Shown here piece by piece: positions 45,955-54,935 of a stretch of DNA of 64,000 nucleotides. The notes beneath the pieces are model-generated. The model made no database searches and had not been told where the DNA came from. It saw only the letters and a list, made by a program, of their open reading frames with translations. The position numbers and the translations under genes are program-made. Source of the DNA: Paenibacillus zeirhizosphaerae (GTDB lineage: Bacteria > Bacillota > Bacilli > Paenibacillales > Paenibacillaceae). Location of the stretch: NCBI RefSeq assembly GCF_030705605.1, contig NZ_JAPCKK010000018.1, positions 149,374-213,373 on the forward strand, read 5' to 3'. Within the stretch, counting starts at the first letter, position 1; every line of letters begins with the position of its first letter.

Positions 45955-46668
45955 TTAGAGGGTGCGCAGTTCCTGCAAAATTTCTGTTTTGGATCTTGTC
46001 TTGTCATCGACCTGCTTAATGACCTTCGCAGGTGTTCCCGCCACAACAGAGAACGGAGGAACATCTTCCGTAACTACAGCGCCTGCGGCAACGACGGAGC
46101 CTTCACCGATACGCACACCTTCAAGCACAACCGCGTTCGCACCGACCAGAACGTCGTCCTCCAGCACAACCGGCTGGGCGGAAGGCGGCTCAATCACGCC
46201 TGCAAGCACAGCGCCTGCGCCAACGTGGCACATTTTGCCCACTTTTACACGTCCGCCAAGCACGGCGCCCATGTCGATCATGGTGCCGTCACCAATCTCT
46301 ACGCCGATGTTGATGACCGCGCCCATCATAATGACGGCATTGTTGCCGATACCCACCATGTCGCGAATGATCGCGCCCGGCTCGATGCGTGCGTTGATGC
46401 CCTTCAGGTCCAGCATCGGAACTGCCGAATTACGGCGGTCGCTCTCTACCACATAGTCTTCTTCTTTGGCATTGTTGCTGTCGAGGACAGCCTTGATATC
46501 AGCCCAGTCGCCGAATACGACGCCTGCGCCTCCGGAAATAAAGGATTGAACGTTCTCGCCGAAATTCACGGAAGCCAGTTCACCTTTAACATATACTTTT
46601 ACAGGTGTCTTTTTCTTGCTGTTCTTGATCAGATTGATTACGTCTTGAGTGTTCATTTCAATAGACAT
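45955..46668 (-). CDS. dapH: Tetrahydrodipicolinate N-acetyltransferase
   Basis: A 237-residue left-handed beta-helix acyltransferase that acetylates tetrahydrodipicolinate in the acetylase lysine pathway. It has the N-terminal DapH domain ([21 protein letters not shown]) and many hexapeptide repeats ([40 protein letters not shown]). The ending is [20 protein letters not shown] lies 13 nt before the first ATG; an internal ATG four codons later is a weaker alternative. A terminator separates it from dapL. Confidence 0.93.
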   Translation of the reverse strand: MSIEMNTQDVINLIKNSKKKTPVKVYVKGELASVNFGENVQSFISGGAGVVFGDWADIKAVLDSNNAKEEDYVVESDRRNSAVPMLDLKGINARIEPGAIIRDMVGIGNNAVIMMGAVINIGVEIGDGTMIDMGAVLGGRVKVGKMCHVGAGAVLAGVIEPPSAQPVVLEDDVLVGANAVVLEGVRIGEGSVVAAGAVVTEDVPPFSVVAGTPAKVIKQVDDKTRSKTEILQELRTL

Positions 46669-46753
46669 GTCGGTTCAACCACTCCTTCATCGCAGTCATA
46701 CGCTTTCCTTGTGGAGACAAGCATACACTATAATCCTTTATAGCATAAAAGAC

Positions 46754-46800
46754 AGGGCCCCGCAATTGACAGCTTCTAGGTCATATCATTGCGGAGCCCT
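46754..46800 (-). terminator. Terminator after the lipoprotein gene
   Basis: AGGGCCCCGCAAT pairs with ATTGCGGAGCCCT (one mismatch), followed on the minus strand by GTCTTTTAT. It starts about 35 bp after the lipoprotein stop. Confidence 0.75.
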
Positions 46801-46833
46801 ATATGGACGGCGGTTCCACCGCTTCATAGATCT

Positions 46834-47709
46834 TTACTGAAGAGTATTCAACGTAATGTAAATATGGCCCATAAAGCCTTCGAGCGCGCCTCCTTGCGGA
46901 ACGTTAATTTTAACTGCAAATCCCTGGCCCGCCTTCTCCAGCACGATGTACTTCTGTATTACCCCGTTGCCTGTAGCGGTAAGGAATAGTTTAGCACCTT
47001 CCAGGTCTGCAGGAATGTCTGTATCCCCGACCTTCTCCACTTCACCAGTCGCAGCCAGCTCTTCCATACCTTCTTTCTCCAGCGTATCCAAATTGAAATC
47101 GGCTGGCAGCTTCGTAATCTCCGCATAGTAGTTATCATCTACCGCCAAAGCAACCCGGTTCTGGTCCGGGAATAAGGACATGCTGTCGAAAACATATAGT
47201 GAATAGCCTTCTCCCTGCGCCAGCTCTGCCGTGCGCTCCTCCGGTGTGCCTTCCAGATTCACCTCAAACGTTGCGGTTGCAGGGCGTGCGTCGCCTTGTG
47301 CAGTATCATTTCCGCCGCCCGTAGCCTCGTCTTCCGTTTTGCTGATTTTGGTAAGAGTTAGCAGCTTAGCAGCCTCTCCTTCAATCGGTTCTTCTGTATA
47401 CTCAAAAGAAACGGCATCCCCTTCCTTCAATGGAGCGATCTGCGCGTCCACCCCTTCGCCAAGCTGGAACGCGAGCGGTTTGCCATCCATTTCAATTTCC
47501 ACGGTATGAGGATCGGCTTGGCCGTTATAAACTCCGGTACCGGTAAGCGTTGCCGGAGTCTCGGCAGCCGGTTCGGTCGGTGCCGTAGCTGGTGTACTGG
47601 CGGCTGGAGCATTATTGGCCGGGGCACTAGTCTGCTGACCACCACAGGCGGACAGGATGAGGTACATCACGGAAGCAAGCGCTGCTGCATGTATCATTCT
47701 TTTTTTCAT
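46834..47709 (-). CDS. Lipoprotein of unknown function
   Basis: An exported protein of about 291 residues with a lipoprotein signal (LILSACGG, Cys about residue 22). A Pro/Ala/Thr-rich linker and two soluble regions follow (TGVYNGQADPHTVEIEM, then FEVNLEGTPEERTAELAQGEGY). The first part resembles a small beta-domain found in Paenibacillus secreted proteins. No enzyme motif is seen. The ATG at 47709 is preferred because the sequence MKKRMIHAAAL gives a normal signal peptide. It stands alone. Confidence 0.75.
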   Translation of the reverse strand: MKKRMIHAAALASVMYLILSACGGQQTSAPANNAPAASTPATAPTEPAAETPATLTGTGVYNGQADPHTVEIEMDGKPLAFQLGEGVDAQIAPLKEGDAVSFEYTEEPIEGEAAKLLTLTKISKTEDEATGGGNDTAQGDARPATATFEVNLEGTPEERTAELAQGEGYSLYVFDSMSLFPDQNRVALAVDDNYYAEITKLPADFNLDTLEKEGMEELAATGEVEKVGDTDIPADLEGAKLFLTATGNGVIQKYIVLEKAGQGFAVKINVPQGGALEGFMGHIYITLNTLQ

Positions 47710-47919
47710 CAAAAGTAACACCTCCACATTATTTAGACGACAATAGGCTGCAAAAGTTCCACTGCTTGGCGATTTCCGCCTTGTGCTGTAATGGAAAGCT
47801 CTTTTTTCACGTCATTAAGCAAATTTTATTTCACACCCATAGATGATCGGGTATAATGATATTTTGTCCGATATAACCTTATTTACCCTTTTTCAAATTT
47901 GAATCTATGGAGATGCAAG

Positions 47920-48849
47920 ATGAACACAAATCAGAGACCATCCTACTCCCTTGAACTTCTCTACATCATCGGCATTATCACCATTTCGTTCTCCTCGATC
48001 TTCATTAGATGGTCGGAGGCGGAAGTATCCGTCATTGCGATGTACCGGCTCTATCTGACGAATCTGCTGATGCTCCCGCTGGCATGGAAATATCGGCATG
48101 AGCTATTCAGGCTGACAGGCAGGCAGTGGCTGCTGCTGACAGGCTCGGGCCTCATGCTTGGACTGCATTTTTTGTTCTGGATGAATTCGCTGCGTCTGAC
48201 CACCGTTGCCAGCTCTACCGTTATTCTAACGCTTGAGCCGATTCTTGTCATGCTCGGGTCCTTCTGGTTCTTCCGCACACGAGCCAACCGCATGATGATT
48301 GCTGGTATGTCCCTGGCCGTTATCGGTTCAATCGCCATCGGGGCCGGGGATTTCAACGCCTCCGGAAACGCTCTGCTAGGGGACTTCCTGTCGCTTCTAG
48401 GAACGATTGCCGTCGCAGCCCATATGCTGATCGGCAAGCATTCGCGGGATTCCATAAGCGCTTATGTATACAACTTCTGGGTGTTCGCCATCGCCGCCAG
48501 TTCAATGGCCTTGTACAACCTCGGCAACGGATTTGCATTTACCGGCTATGCCTGGCGTGAATGGGGGCTGTTCCTGCTGCTGGCCATCGTACCGACCTTG
48601 TTCGGCCACTATTTGTTCAACTGGCTGCTTAAATATATCAACGCGACCGCCGTATCCATGGCCGTGCTCGGTGAGCCGGTTATTTCCTCTATATTGGCGT
48701 GGATGCTCTTGGACGAGCGGTTGACGGCCGTGCAGCTGCTGGCCGGTTCGCTCATTCTGGTCGGCGTATGGGTATTTATCCGCTTCGGCAGTGATTTTAA
48801 GAAGCCGGCTGGTTCAGCCGCGGATGCCAAGCTGAGCGAAGCTGGGTAG
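47920..48849 (+). CDS. DMT superfamily transporter (EamA domains)
   Basis: A membrane protein of about 309 residues with ten predicted helices in two EamA repeats (SFSSIFIRWSEAEVSVIAMYRLYL in the first, VPTLFGHYLFNWLLKYINATAVSMAVLGEPV in the second). Such proteins export or exchange small metabolites such as amino acids or nucleotides, but the substrate is not predictable. The ATG at 47920 follows GGAG at 7 nt. Single gene with a terminator. Confidence 0.9.
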   Translation: MNTNQRPSYSLELLYIIGIITISFSSIFIRWSEAEVSVIAMYRLYLTNLLMLPLAWKYRHELFRLTGRQWLLLTGSGLMLGLHFLFWMNSLRLTTVASSTVILTLEPILVMLGSFWFFRTRANRMMIAGMSLAVIGSIAIGAGDFNASGNALLGDFLSLLGTIAVAAHMLIGKHSRDSISAYVYNFWVFAIAASSMALYNLGNGFAFTGYAWREWGLFLLLAIVPTLFGHYLFNWLLKYINATAVSMAVLGEPVISSILAWMLLDERLTAVQLLAGSLILVGVWVFIRFGSDFKKPAGSAADAKLSEAG

Positions 48850-48881
48850 TTGCGCCTTTCTGCTCCTGCCCGCTCCAAGCC

Positions 48882-48933
48882 AAAGAGGCGTCCCCAAAAG
48901 CATTGAAGCCACCCTTTAAAGGGTGCCTCTTTT
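48882..48933 (+). terminator. Terminator of the DMT transporter gene
   Basis: AAAGAGGC and GCCTCTTT outer arms with an inner perfect CACCCTTT/AAAGGGTG stem are followed by TTTGTTTT. Confidence 0.75.
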
Positions 48934-49044
48934 GTTTTATCCGGAATTCTGAGGGGATGGGAGAAGATCCCCGAAATTTTGCAAAAAGCTACTTTACAAT
49001 GCCCCTGCACTTGGTATGCTTAAGCTAATAAAGGAGATGAGAAG

Positions 49045-49908
49045 ATGCTACATACGGTACCGATTAAATGGTTGCTGGCCCGGTTATACGAACCGGACCT
49101 GGTCATCGTGGACTGCCGCTTCTGGCTGAACGATACTGCAGCAGGAGAGCAAAAGTATTTGGACGAGCACATTCCCCGCGCAGTTTATCTGGACCTGGAC
49201 AAAGAGCTGTCCGCGCCTGTAACCGAGCATGGCGGACGACATCCGCTGCCGAATGTGGAGACGATGAGCCGCACGTTCGGGCAGGCCGGGATCAACCGGG
49301 ACAGCCGGGTTGTCGTTTATGATGACAACAACGGCATGAATGCGGCCCGGGCCTGGTGGATGCTCACCTATCTCGGGCATAAGCAGGTGTATGTGCTGGA
49401 GCAGGATTTCACCGCCTGGAAGCAGGCCAACTATCCGGTGACACAGGACCGGCCGGTTGTTGTTCCTACGTCATTTACAGCTCAAGTAAAGCCGGAAATG
49501 CTGGTGCAAATGGAGGAAGTGCGTAAGGTGTCCAGCCAAGCCGGACCGGACGACAAACTCCCGGCAGGCTCTCCCATCCTGATCGATTCCAGGGATCACC
49601 GCCGTTATCTCGGACTGGAAGAGCCATTGGACAAGAAAGCAGGCCATATACCGGGCGCGGTGAATTACTTCTGGAAGGAAGTAGTGAACGAGGACGGCAG
49701 CTTGAAGAGCAAGGAGCAGCTTGAGCAGCACTTCAGCGGGCTAGATAAGGACGCCGAGATCATCGTGTACTGCGGCTCCGGCGTTTCGGCATGTCCGAAC
49801 GTGCTGGGGTTAAAGCAGGCAGGGTTTAACAACGTTAAGCTGTATGCAGGCAGTTGGAGCGATTGGATTAGCTATGAGGAGAATCCGGTGGCTACGGGAG
49901 AAGAGTAA
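49045..49908 (+). CDS. Tandem-rhodanese sulfurtransferase
   Basis: A 287-residue protein of two rhodanese domains, similar to thiosulfate or 3-mercaptopyruvate sulfurtransferases. The N-terminal domain (VIVDCRFWLND, HIPRAVYLDLDKELS) lacks the active Cys. The C-terminal domain carries the loop YCGSGVSACPN with catalytic Cys about residue 250. The CGSGVSA wording is typical of the SseA group. AAGGAGATG precedes the ATG. Single gene with its own terminator. Confidence 0.92.
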   Translation: MLHTVPIKWLLARLYEPDLVIVDCRFWLNDTAAGEQKYLDEHIPRAVYLDLDKELSAPVTEHGGRHPLPNVETMSRTFGQAGINRDSRVVVYDDNNGMNAARAWWMLTYLGHKQVYVLEQDFTAWKQANYPVTQDRPVVVPTSFTAQVKPEMLVQMEEVRKVSSQAGPDDKLPAGSPILIDSRDHRRYLGLEEPLDKKAGHIPGAVNYFWKEVVNEDGSLKSKEQLEQHFSGLDKDAEIIVYCGSGVSACPNVLGLKQAGFNNVKLYAGSWSDWISYEENPVATGEE

Positions 49909-49952
49909 GAGTGGAAGGAAGAGTACAGGGCATATGAGCAGAGTGAATTACA

Positions 49953-49990
49953 TCGTCCCAAGCTTAGAGAACTTGGACGGTGTATTTTTA
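49953..49990 (+). terminator. Terminator of the rhodanese gene
   Basis: CGTCC-CAAG pairs with CTT-GGACG, followed by GTGTATTTTTA, 45 bp after the stop. Confidence 0.7.
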
Positions 49991-50078
49991 TGCTCAGAAT
50001 CAACCAGGGCTGGTTAGATAATCTTGATTATTTGCAATGATGTATGGCTCATTTTGGATTCTCCGACAGGAGGGACAA

Positions 50079-50115
50079 ACATACAAGGATCGTAAGCACG
50101 ATATACCTTGTATGT
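50079..50115. other. Strong hairpin in a gene-free spacer
   Basis: The 350-bp gap before the TPR-SUKH gene holds a stem with ACATACAAGG/CCTTGTATGT outer arms and ATCGT/ACGAT inner arms around AAGC. CAGGA and TCCTG just outside could add a further pairing. No poly-T follows on either strand. It may be a structured RNA element or an inverted-repeat relic. The rest of the gap shows only a TATAAT (50270-50275) about 60 bp before the next start. Confidence 0.4.
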
Positions 50116-50332
50116 GGATCTTTCATAAACATCTCTGTCCTGGAGCTTGGCTTTGGGGTCGAAGACCCGGAATCTGAGCCCATCCCCCTGCTGATCTGAA
50201 TTGGAGCCGGCTCTGAATATTCTGACTGTCCACGGTCATTCTTCTATCAGTTTATTCCCCCTATGTTTGGTATAATCAGGGTAACGATATCCATCTCTCA
50301 ATGGAGAGAATTCCAAACTTACGGGGGCAGCT

Positions 50333-51709
50333 ATGGACCAAAAACTTATCGAGCAATTGACGCAATGGCATGAGGAGGACGAGCATCAGCAGATCGTGAA
50401 CACCCTGCTGGCGATTCCTGAAAAGGATCAGGATTATGAGGCGGTCAGCCGATTGGCCAGAGCTTATAACAATCTTGGCATGTATGAGGAAGCGCTCGAA
50501 CAATTCGCTCGCATCTCCAATGAGGGACAAAACGATCCCAAATGGTACTACCGTGTAGGCTTTGCTTTTTATTATTTGAAAAGGTATGAAGAAGCCGCGC
50601 AGGCATTCGGCATTGCCGACACGCTTGAGCCTGGCGATGAGGATACCGGGCTGTTGTTAAAATGGAGTCGGCAAAAAGCGGAGAAGCAGCGCAGACAGGA
50701 GCAGTGGCTGGCGGCCAAACGGGCAGCGGCATCAGACTCTTACGATTCGGCCGCGAACTATGCTCCTTTTGCAGGAATGTCACTTTCGGATTTCTGGGAG
50801 GACAGCGAGTATGCCAGGAAGTCCTATATCTCCGAGCCGCCCACAGATGAACTGATCGTATCCGTCGAAGAAGAGCTAGGGTATAAGCTGCCCGCCTCGT
50901 ATATTGCTTTAATGAAAAAGCAGAATGGCGGAATTCCGAAAAACACCTGCTTTCCGACAGAAGAAGCGACCTCCTGGGCAGAAGATCATATTGCCATCAC
51001 AAGCATTCTGGGCATCGGGCGGGAGAAAAGCTACTCGCTCTGTGGCGACCTTGGCAGCCGCTTTATGATTGAGGAATGGGGCTATCCCGACATCGGGGTG
51101 GTGATCTGTGACTGTCCTTCGGCAGGCCATGACGTGGTGATGCTGGATTACCGGGCATGCGGCCCGGACGGCGAGCCGGAAGTCATACATGTGGACCAGG
51201 AGGATGATTACGAGGTTACCTTCCTGGCCGAAAATTTCGAGGCGTTCATCAAGGGACTGGTGAATGAAGAGGAGTACGACACCTCCGCGGAAGACAAAGA
51301 AGCTGACTTACATAAAGTAGCCCGTGGGAAGTTCTCCCCCTTGCTCGCGGAACTGTGCGCTCAAGTCACGGAAGTAGAACAGATTGAACAAAAAATCCGC
51401 AATATTTGTACCCGCATCGTCGAAGAAAAAGGCCATTTTTCCTTTCATGCGGATGAACGGTCGTATCTGATGTATGATGTGCAGTTTTGGCTCTATACCA
51501 AATCGTACCCGGATACCAGCCGTCAGCAGTATCTGGATATCTATCCGAAAATGATTGCCTTCGGCGGCGAATTCGGCCAGGGCGGCTATGCTCCAAGCTG
51601 GATTACCGACTGGCTGGACCAGCGCGTCCGAGAAGGACGGATTATGCAGCAAAACGGACAGCTCCGCTTCACCGATCAGGCCATAACAGAAGTGATCAAC
51701 CTCCTATGA
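50333..51709 (+). CDS. TPR and SUKH-1 (SMI1/KNR4) domain protein
   Basis: A 458-residue cytoplasmic protein. Residues about 1-110 are two to three TPR repeats (AYNNLGMYEEALEQFARI, YYLKRYEEAAQAFGIADTL). Residues about 175-325 form an SMI1/KNR4-type SUKH domain (VEEELGYKLPASYIALMKKQNGG, SILGIGRE, WGYPDIGVVICDCPSAGHDVVMLDY). The C-terminal part is unassigned and helical. SUKH proteins often serve as immunity proteins against contact-dependent or secreted toxins, but stand-alone members of unknown role are common in Bacillota. No toxin gene is adjacent. Confidence 0.85.
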   Translation: MDQKLIEQLTQWHEEDEHQQIVNTLLAIPEKDQDYEAVSRLARAYNNLGMYEEALEQFARISNEGQNDPKWYYRVGFAFYYLKRYEEAAQAFGIADTLEPGDEDTGLLLKWSRQKAEKQRRQEQWLAAKRAAASDSYDSAANYAPFAGMSLSDFWEDSEYARKSYISEPPTDELIVSVEEELGYKLPASYIALMKKQNGGIPKNTCFPTEEATSWAEDHIAITSILGIGREKSYSLCGDLGSRFMIEEWGYPDIGVVICDCPSAGHDVVMLDYRACGPDGEPEVIHVDQEDDYEVTFLAENFEAFIKGLVNEEEYDTSAEDKEADLHKVARGKFSPLLAELCAQVTEVEQIEQKIRNICTRIVEEKGHFSFHADERSYLMYDVQFWLYTKSYPDTSRQQYLDIYPKMIAFGGEFGQGGYAPSWITDWLDQRVREGRIMQQNGQLRFTDQAITEVINLL

Positions 51710-51831
51710 GCCAATCCCTTTCGGTCGACACTAACCTTAAGGAAAGTAGCTGAACTAAAAGTGCATACTTACATTATTTCCATCTTCTCTTTATACTCAT
51801 GACATACATCATATTCAAGGAGGACAAATCG

Positions 51832-52362
51832 ATGAAAACTCTTGTTGTCGTAACCCACCCCGGTATGGAAACTTCCGTCATAAACAAGCGCTGGGTGGAA
51901 GAGCTCCACAAACACCCGGATAAGTATACTGTACACGAATTGTATAAGGCCTACCCTGACGGAAACATTGATGTTGCAGAAGAACAGCGGCTCATTGAAT
52001 CACATGGCAATCTTGTTTTGCAGTTCCCTGTTTACTGGTTCAACTGCCCGCCTCTCCTGAAAAAGTGGCTTGACGATGTCTTTACGTATGGCTGGGCTTA
52101 TGGTTCGAATGGAGGCGATAAACTAAAAAATCGCAAAACAGCCTTAGCTGTATCTGCCGGCGCAAAAAAAGAAAATTATAGTGAATCGGGGCCGTACCGC
52201 TATACACTTGAACAGTTGCTATCTCCCTTTGAGACCACCTTCCGATACTGTAATGCGGATTACCGTTCGGTTTTTGCGTTTTATGGTACAGAAGGTGAAA
52301 CGCCTGCCAGCAAATTGGACAAAAGCGCACAGACTTATTTAAATTTTATCGACAATCTGTAA
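51832..52362 (+). CDS. NAD(P)H-dependent quinone oxidoreductase (flavodoxin-like)
   Basis: A 176-residue flavodoxin-fold enzyme of the NQO/KefF/MdaB type that reduces quinones by two electrons using FAD or FMN. Markers are VVVTHPGMETSVINKRW and FQFPVYWFNCPPLLKKWLDDVFTYGWAYG, here preceded by LVL, plus the loop LAVSAGAKKENYS. The ATG is set by AAGGAGG at 8 nt. The convergent neighbour is an HxlR regulator with an N-terminal Cys, a class that often controls such reductases. Confidence 0.9.
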   Translation: MKTLVVVTHPGMETSVINKRWVEELHKHPDKYTVHELYKAYPDGNIDVAEEQRLIESHGNLVLQFPVYWFNCPPLLKKWLDDVFTYGWAYGSNGGDKLKNRKTALAVSAGAKKENYSESGPYRYTLEQLLSPFETTFRYCNADYRSVFAFYGTEGETPASKLDKSAQTYLNFIDNL

Positions 52363-52696
52363 CCAGCATGTTTTCCTCTCCCCAGTCGCACATCATGTTC
52401 AACACTGGTATGAGAGAAAGACCGCGTTCAGACAATGAATATTCAACCTTTGGAGGCACCTGCGGAAATTCCCTGCGTATGATCAGGCCGTCTGCCTCCA
52501 TTTCTTTTAGCATCATGCTTAGCGTTTTAAAGGAAATGGTGCCGATGCTCCGCTGTAGTTCATTAAACCGCATCACTTTATTTTCATACAACCAGTACAA
52601 AATGATCATTTTATATTGGCCGCCGATTAAGGACAACGTATATCCAAAGCCGGTGTCTTTCAGTTTCACGCCAGTAGGGATACAGGTTTCAGGCAT
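52346..52696 (-). CDS. HxlR-family transcriptional regulator with N-terminal Cys
   Basis: A 116-residue winged helix regulator: YTLSLIGGQYKMIILYWLYEN, MRFNELQRSIGTISFKTLSMMLKEME and REFPQVPPKVEYSLSERG are typical HxlR. Cys5 near the N terminus is where YodB/HypR-type members carry their redox-sensing Cys, so it may respond to quinones or other electrophiles. The 3' end overlaps the quinone reductase by 17 bp in convergent orientation. The operator is not seen. Confidence 0.88.
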   Translation of the reverse strand: MPETCIPTGVKLKDTGFGYTLSLIGGQYKMIILYWLYENKVMRFNELQRSIGTISFKTLSMMLKEMEADGLIIRREFPQVPPKVEYSLSERGLSLIPVLNMMCDWGEENMLVTDCR

Positions 52697-52805
52697 AGCT
52701 GCACTCTCCTTCGGGTAATGTAAAGTTTAAACCAAAGTGAAATACTTTTTAATAAAATCATCAATCTTTATTAAATCATCCTCGATAATTTGTTCAACTG
52801 AACTA

Positions 52806-53160
52806 ACGAGGAAGCGCTGGATTATCTGATCCGCCTTCTGCGAGGATGCGGATGTCGATCATCTGCGCCACATCGTTATGTTTGCCTTCCATCCGACTTC
52901 CTTTTCAAGCCGGTAATCAAAAAAATGGGGACCGAACTCATTCGACTGGAAAAACTCCTGAAGCAGGAGCCCGTCCGTCATTTCTTCTATGTAGGAACCC
53001 GCTTCGATTTTATACGAGCTGTCGCTCCATGAGAGCGGTTCATAAACATCGATATGGATTTTGCGATTTCTCCACTCAACTTGAAGGTAGTCCATGATCC
53101 CTGCCTGCAGCCTGCTCAAATTTTTCATTTCATGAATTCTTTGACTCTCGTTGTGAAATA
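52806..53160 (-). pseudogene. Rearranged relic of the 554-residue protein gene
   Basis: This stretch is a broken paralogue of the gene at 59167-60831. Minus-strand text matches near ESQRIHEKF, then after a frameshift SRLQAGIMDYLQVEWR, SIHIDVY-like and SSYKIEAGSYIEE, and FFDYR. About 560 bp are then deleted, and the match resumes around the IDIRI segment. A piece encoding EEALDYLIRLLR lies on the opposite strand (52806-52842), indicating a small inversion. It directly follows an intact DUF1697 gene, whereas the other locus has the opposite state. Confidence 0.82.
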
Positions 53161-53191
53161 AACCGAACCGTAATCCAAAATTCTTATGTAC

Positions 53192-53758
53192 TCACATCCG
53201 GCCGAGCCCTTCTTCCTGCTCTGCGGCCTGCATCAGCATGTAAATCTTCCGGGCCGTGTTCACATTGCGTACCGTCATATGCTGATACAGCTTGGAGCCC
53301 ACCAATTTAATCAGGCCGCTTTTGGCGGCATTCGCTTTACTGACAGAAAACAGAATGGCCCCGGAGGCAAACAGCACCGTATCCATCTCCGGCTTGATCG
53401 GAATTTGGCCGAGGATCGACCTGTCGTTAATTTCGTCCCACAGAAACAAGACATCGCTCTTCATGTCCGCATCATTGGTCCAGTGCTCCGGCAGAACACT
53501 CAGGGTATCCCTGATTTCCGGCAGATTACGGATAAGCACCCGGATATTAAGGCCAAAGTCGGCAACGATGGCCTGCTCCAGCTTGTCCGACAGCTCCCGG
53601 TGGCTCATGCCTTCGTTGGAGAAAATGATATTGCCCGAATTGATATAGGTCGTCACATGCTTCATGCCCGCCTGTTCAAACGTTTGCTTGAGCAGCTTCA
53701 TATCCACCTTGTTCTTGCCGCCCACATTGATTCCTCTCAGTAAAGCGATGTAAATCAT
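53192..53758 (-). CDS. DUF1697 family protein
   Basis: A 188-residue cytoplasmic protein of the DUF1697 family. Markers are the start MIYIALLRGINVGGKNKVDM, TYINSGNIIFSN, and the C-terminal MTVRNVNTARKIYML. The biochemical function of the family is unknown. The stop lies about 30 bp before the relic of the 554-residue protein gene, so the two once formed a unit that is duplicated at 59-61 kb. Confidence 0.9.
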   Translation of the reverse strand: MIYIALLRGINVGGKNKVDMKLLKQTFEQAGMKHVTTYINSGNIIFSNEGMSHRELSDKLEQAIVADFGLNIRVLIRNLPEIRDTLSVLPEHWTNDADMKSDVLFLWDEINDRSILGQIPIKPEMDTVLFASGAILFSVSKANAAKSGLIKLVGSKLYQHMTVRNVNTARKIYMLMQAAEQEEGLGRM

Positions 53759-53887
53759 GAGCTTCCCACCTCTTCTGTTATGTTGTGAAAGTATAATTAT
53801 AATACAGTAAAGTTACCTCTTAATTGAAGCAATTTAACTATTTTCAGTATTCAATGTTTCTTGCGTATACCTCTGTGCGAAATGATG

Positions 53888-53932
53888 AAAGACTATGCCG
53901 AAGCAGAAGCATAACACTCGGCATAGTCTTTT
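53888..53932 (-). terminator. Terminator of the SDR gene
   Basis: AAAGACTATGCCGA pairs perfectly with TCGGCATAGTCTTT; it lies about 40 bp beyond the SDR stop, with T-rich flanks on both sides. Confidence 0.85.
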
Positions 53933-53973
53933 CTTTGCATTATTTTACTCGGGGCCAGACTTCCCCTTAATAT

Positions 53974-54714
53974 TCAAGACAACGCGGTCGGCCTAACCAT
54001 AATTTCGCTGATTAGGGTATCATCGGGTTCATTAATGGCAAACGCGATAGCTCTAGCAATACTGTAAGGAGAAATCCCTTTGCCGCTTAGCTGATTGGCT
54101 ATCGTCTGCACTTCCGGGCTGGTAATGCTGTCAAAAAGTTCGGTGTTTGTCAGACCTGGAGCAATCACGGTAGATCTAATATGCGAAGTCGAAGACTCTT
54201 CCAGGCGCAGTCCTTCCGAGATGGCTCTAACTGCGAACTTTGTGGCCGCGTACACGGCTGATGTCGGGGACACTTGATAACCTGAGGTAGAAGATAGGTT
54301 GATGATTTGACCGGACTGCTGCTCCCTCATGGTTGGTAATACCGCTGCGATACCGTATAAAACGCCTTTGATGTTCACATCGATCATTTGATCCCATTCT
54401 TCTACTCTTAATTCACTCAGCCTGGAACTCGGCATGACCCCTGCATTGTTCACCAATACATCAATTCGGCCATGCACACTTAAGGTAAACTTGGCCAAGT
54501 TCTGCATATCTTCAGCAGAAACGACGTCCGCTTTTACAGAAACAGCCTCGCCGCCGTCCTGTTTAATTTCATTAACAATCGCATGCAGACGTTCCTCTCT
54601 TCTGGCAGCTAATACTACCTTTGCGCCATTTTGGGCCAACAACTTCGCTGTAGCTTCTCCTATTCCGCTGGAGGCTCCCGTTATAATGACCACTTTATTT
54701 CGTATATTTTCCAT
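53974..54714 (-). CDS. Short-chain dehydrogenase/reductase
   Basis: A 246-residue classical SDR. It has the cofactor motif TGASSGIGEATAK, AARREERL, NNAGVM, the catalytic Ser in LSSTSGYQVS and YAATKFAVRAISEGLRLE with Tyr and Lys of YxxxK. The Arg pair after the second beta strand suggests NADP. It is divergent from a TetR-type regulator gene, and the two are likely linked in regulation. The substrate is unknown. Confidence 0.93.
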   Translation of the reverse strand: MENIRNKVVIITGASSGIGEATAKLLAQNGAKVVLAARREERLHAIVNEIKQDGGEAVSVKADVVSAEDMQNLAKFTLSVHGRIDVLVNNAGVMPSSRLSELRVEEWDQMIDVNIKGVLYGIAAVLPTMREQQSGQIINLSSTSGYQVSPTSAVYAATKFAVRAISEGLRLEESSTSHIRSTVIAPGLTNTELFDSITSPEVQTIANQLSGKGISPYSIARAIAFAINEPDDTLISEIMVRPTALS

Positions 54715-54811
54715 TGTTAAATGCTCCTTTACTTAAAATTTTCTTTGAGATCCTGAAATGGGTTAGACAAAGTTAAACTTCCACTCGATATAAAACATGT
54801 GTTGAATATTT

Positions 54812-54821
54812 AACGGCCGTT
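54812..54821. promoter_or_regulatory. Palindrome in the SDR/TetR divergent spacer
   Basis: AACGGCCGTT, flanked by AATATT on both sides at slightly unequal distance, lies between the divergent SDR and TetR genes. It is a reasonable TetR operator candidate by position and symmetry only. Confidence 0.4.
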
Positions 54822-54935
54822 GATTAATATTATAGACAGCAACCCCGATTACTCAATGGTTGATTGATATGTAATTGTTTCATATACAACAACACACTCA
54901 CAATTGTTGATTATCTGAAGGAGGTAACGAGAGGA

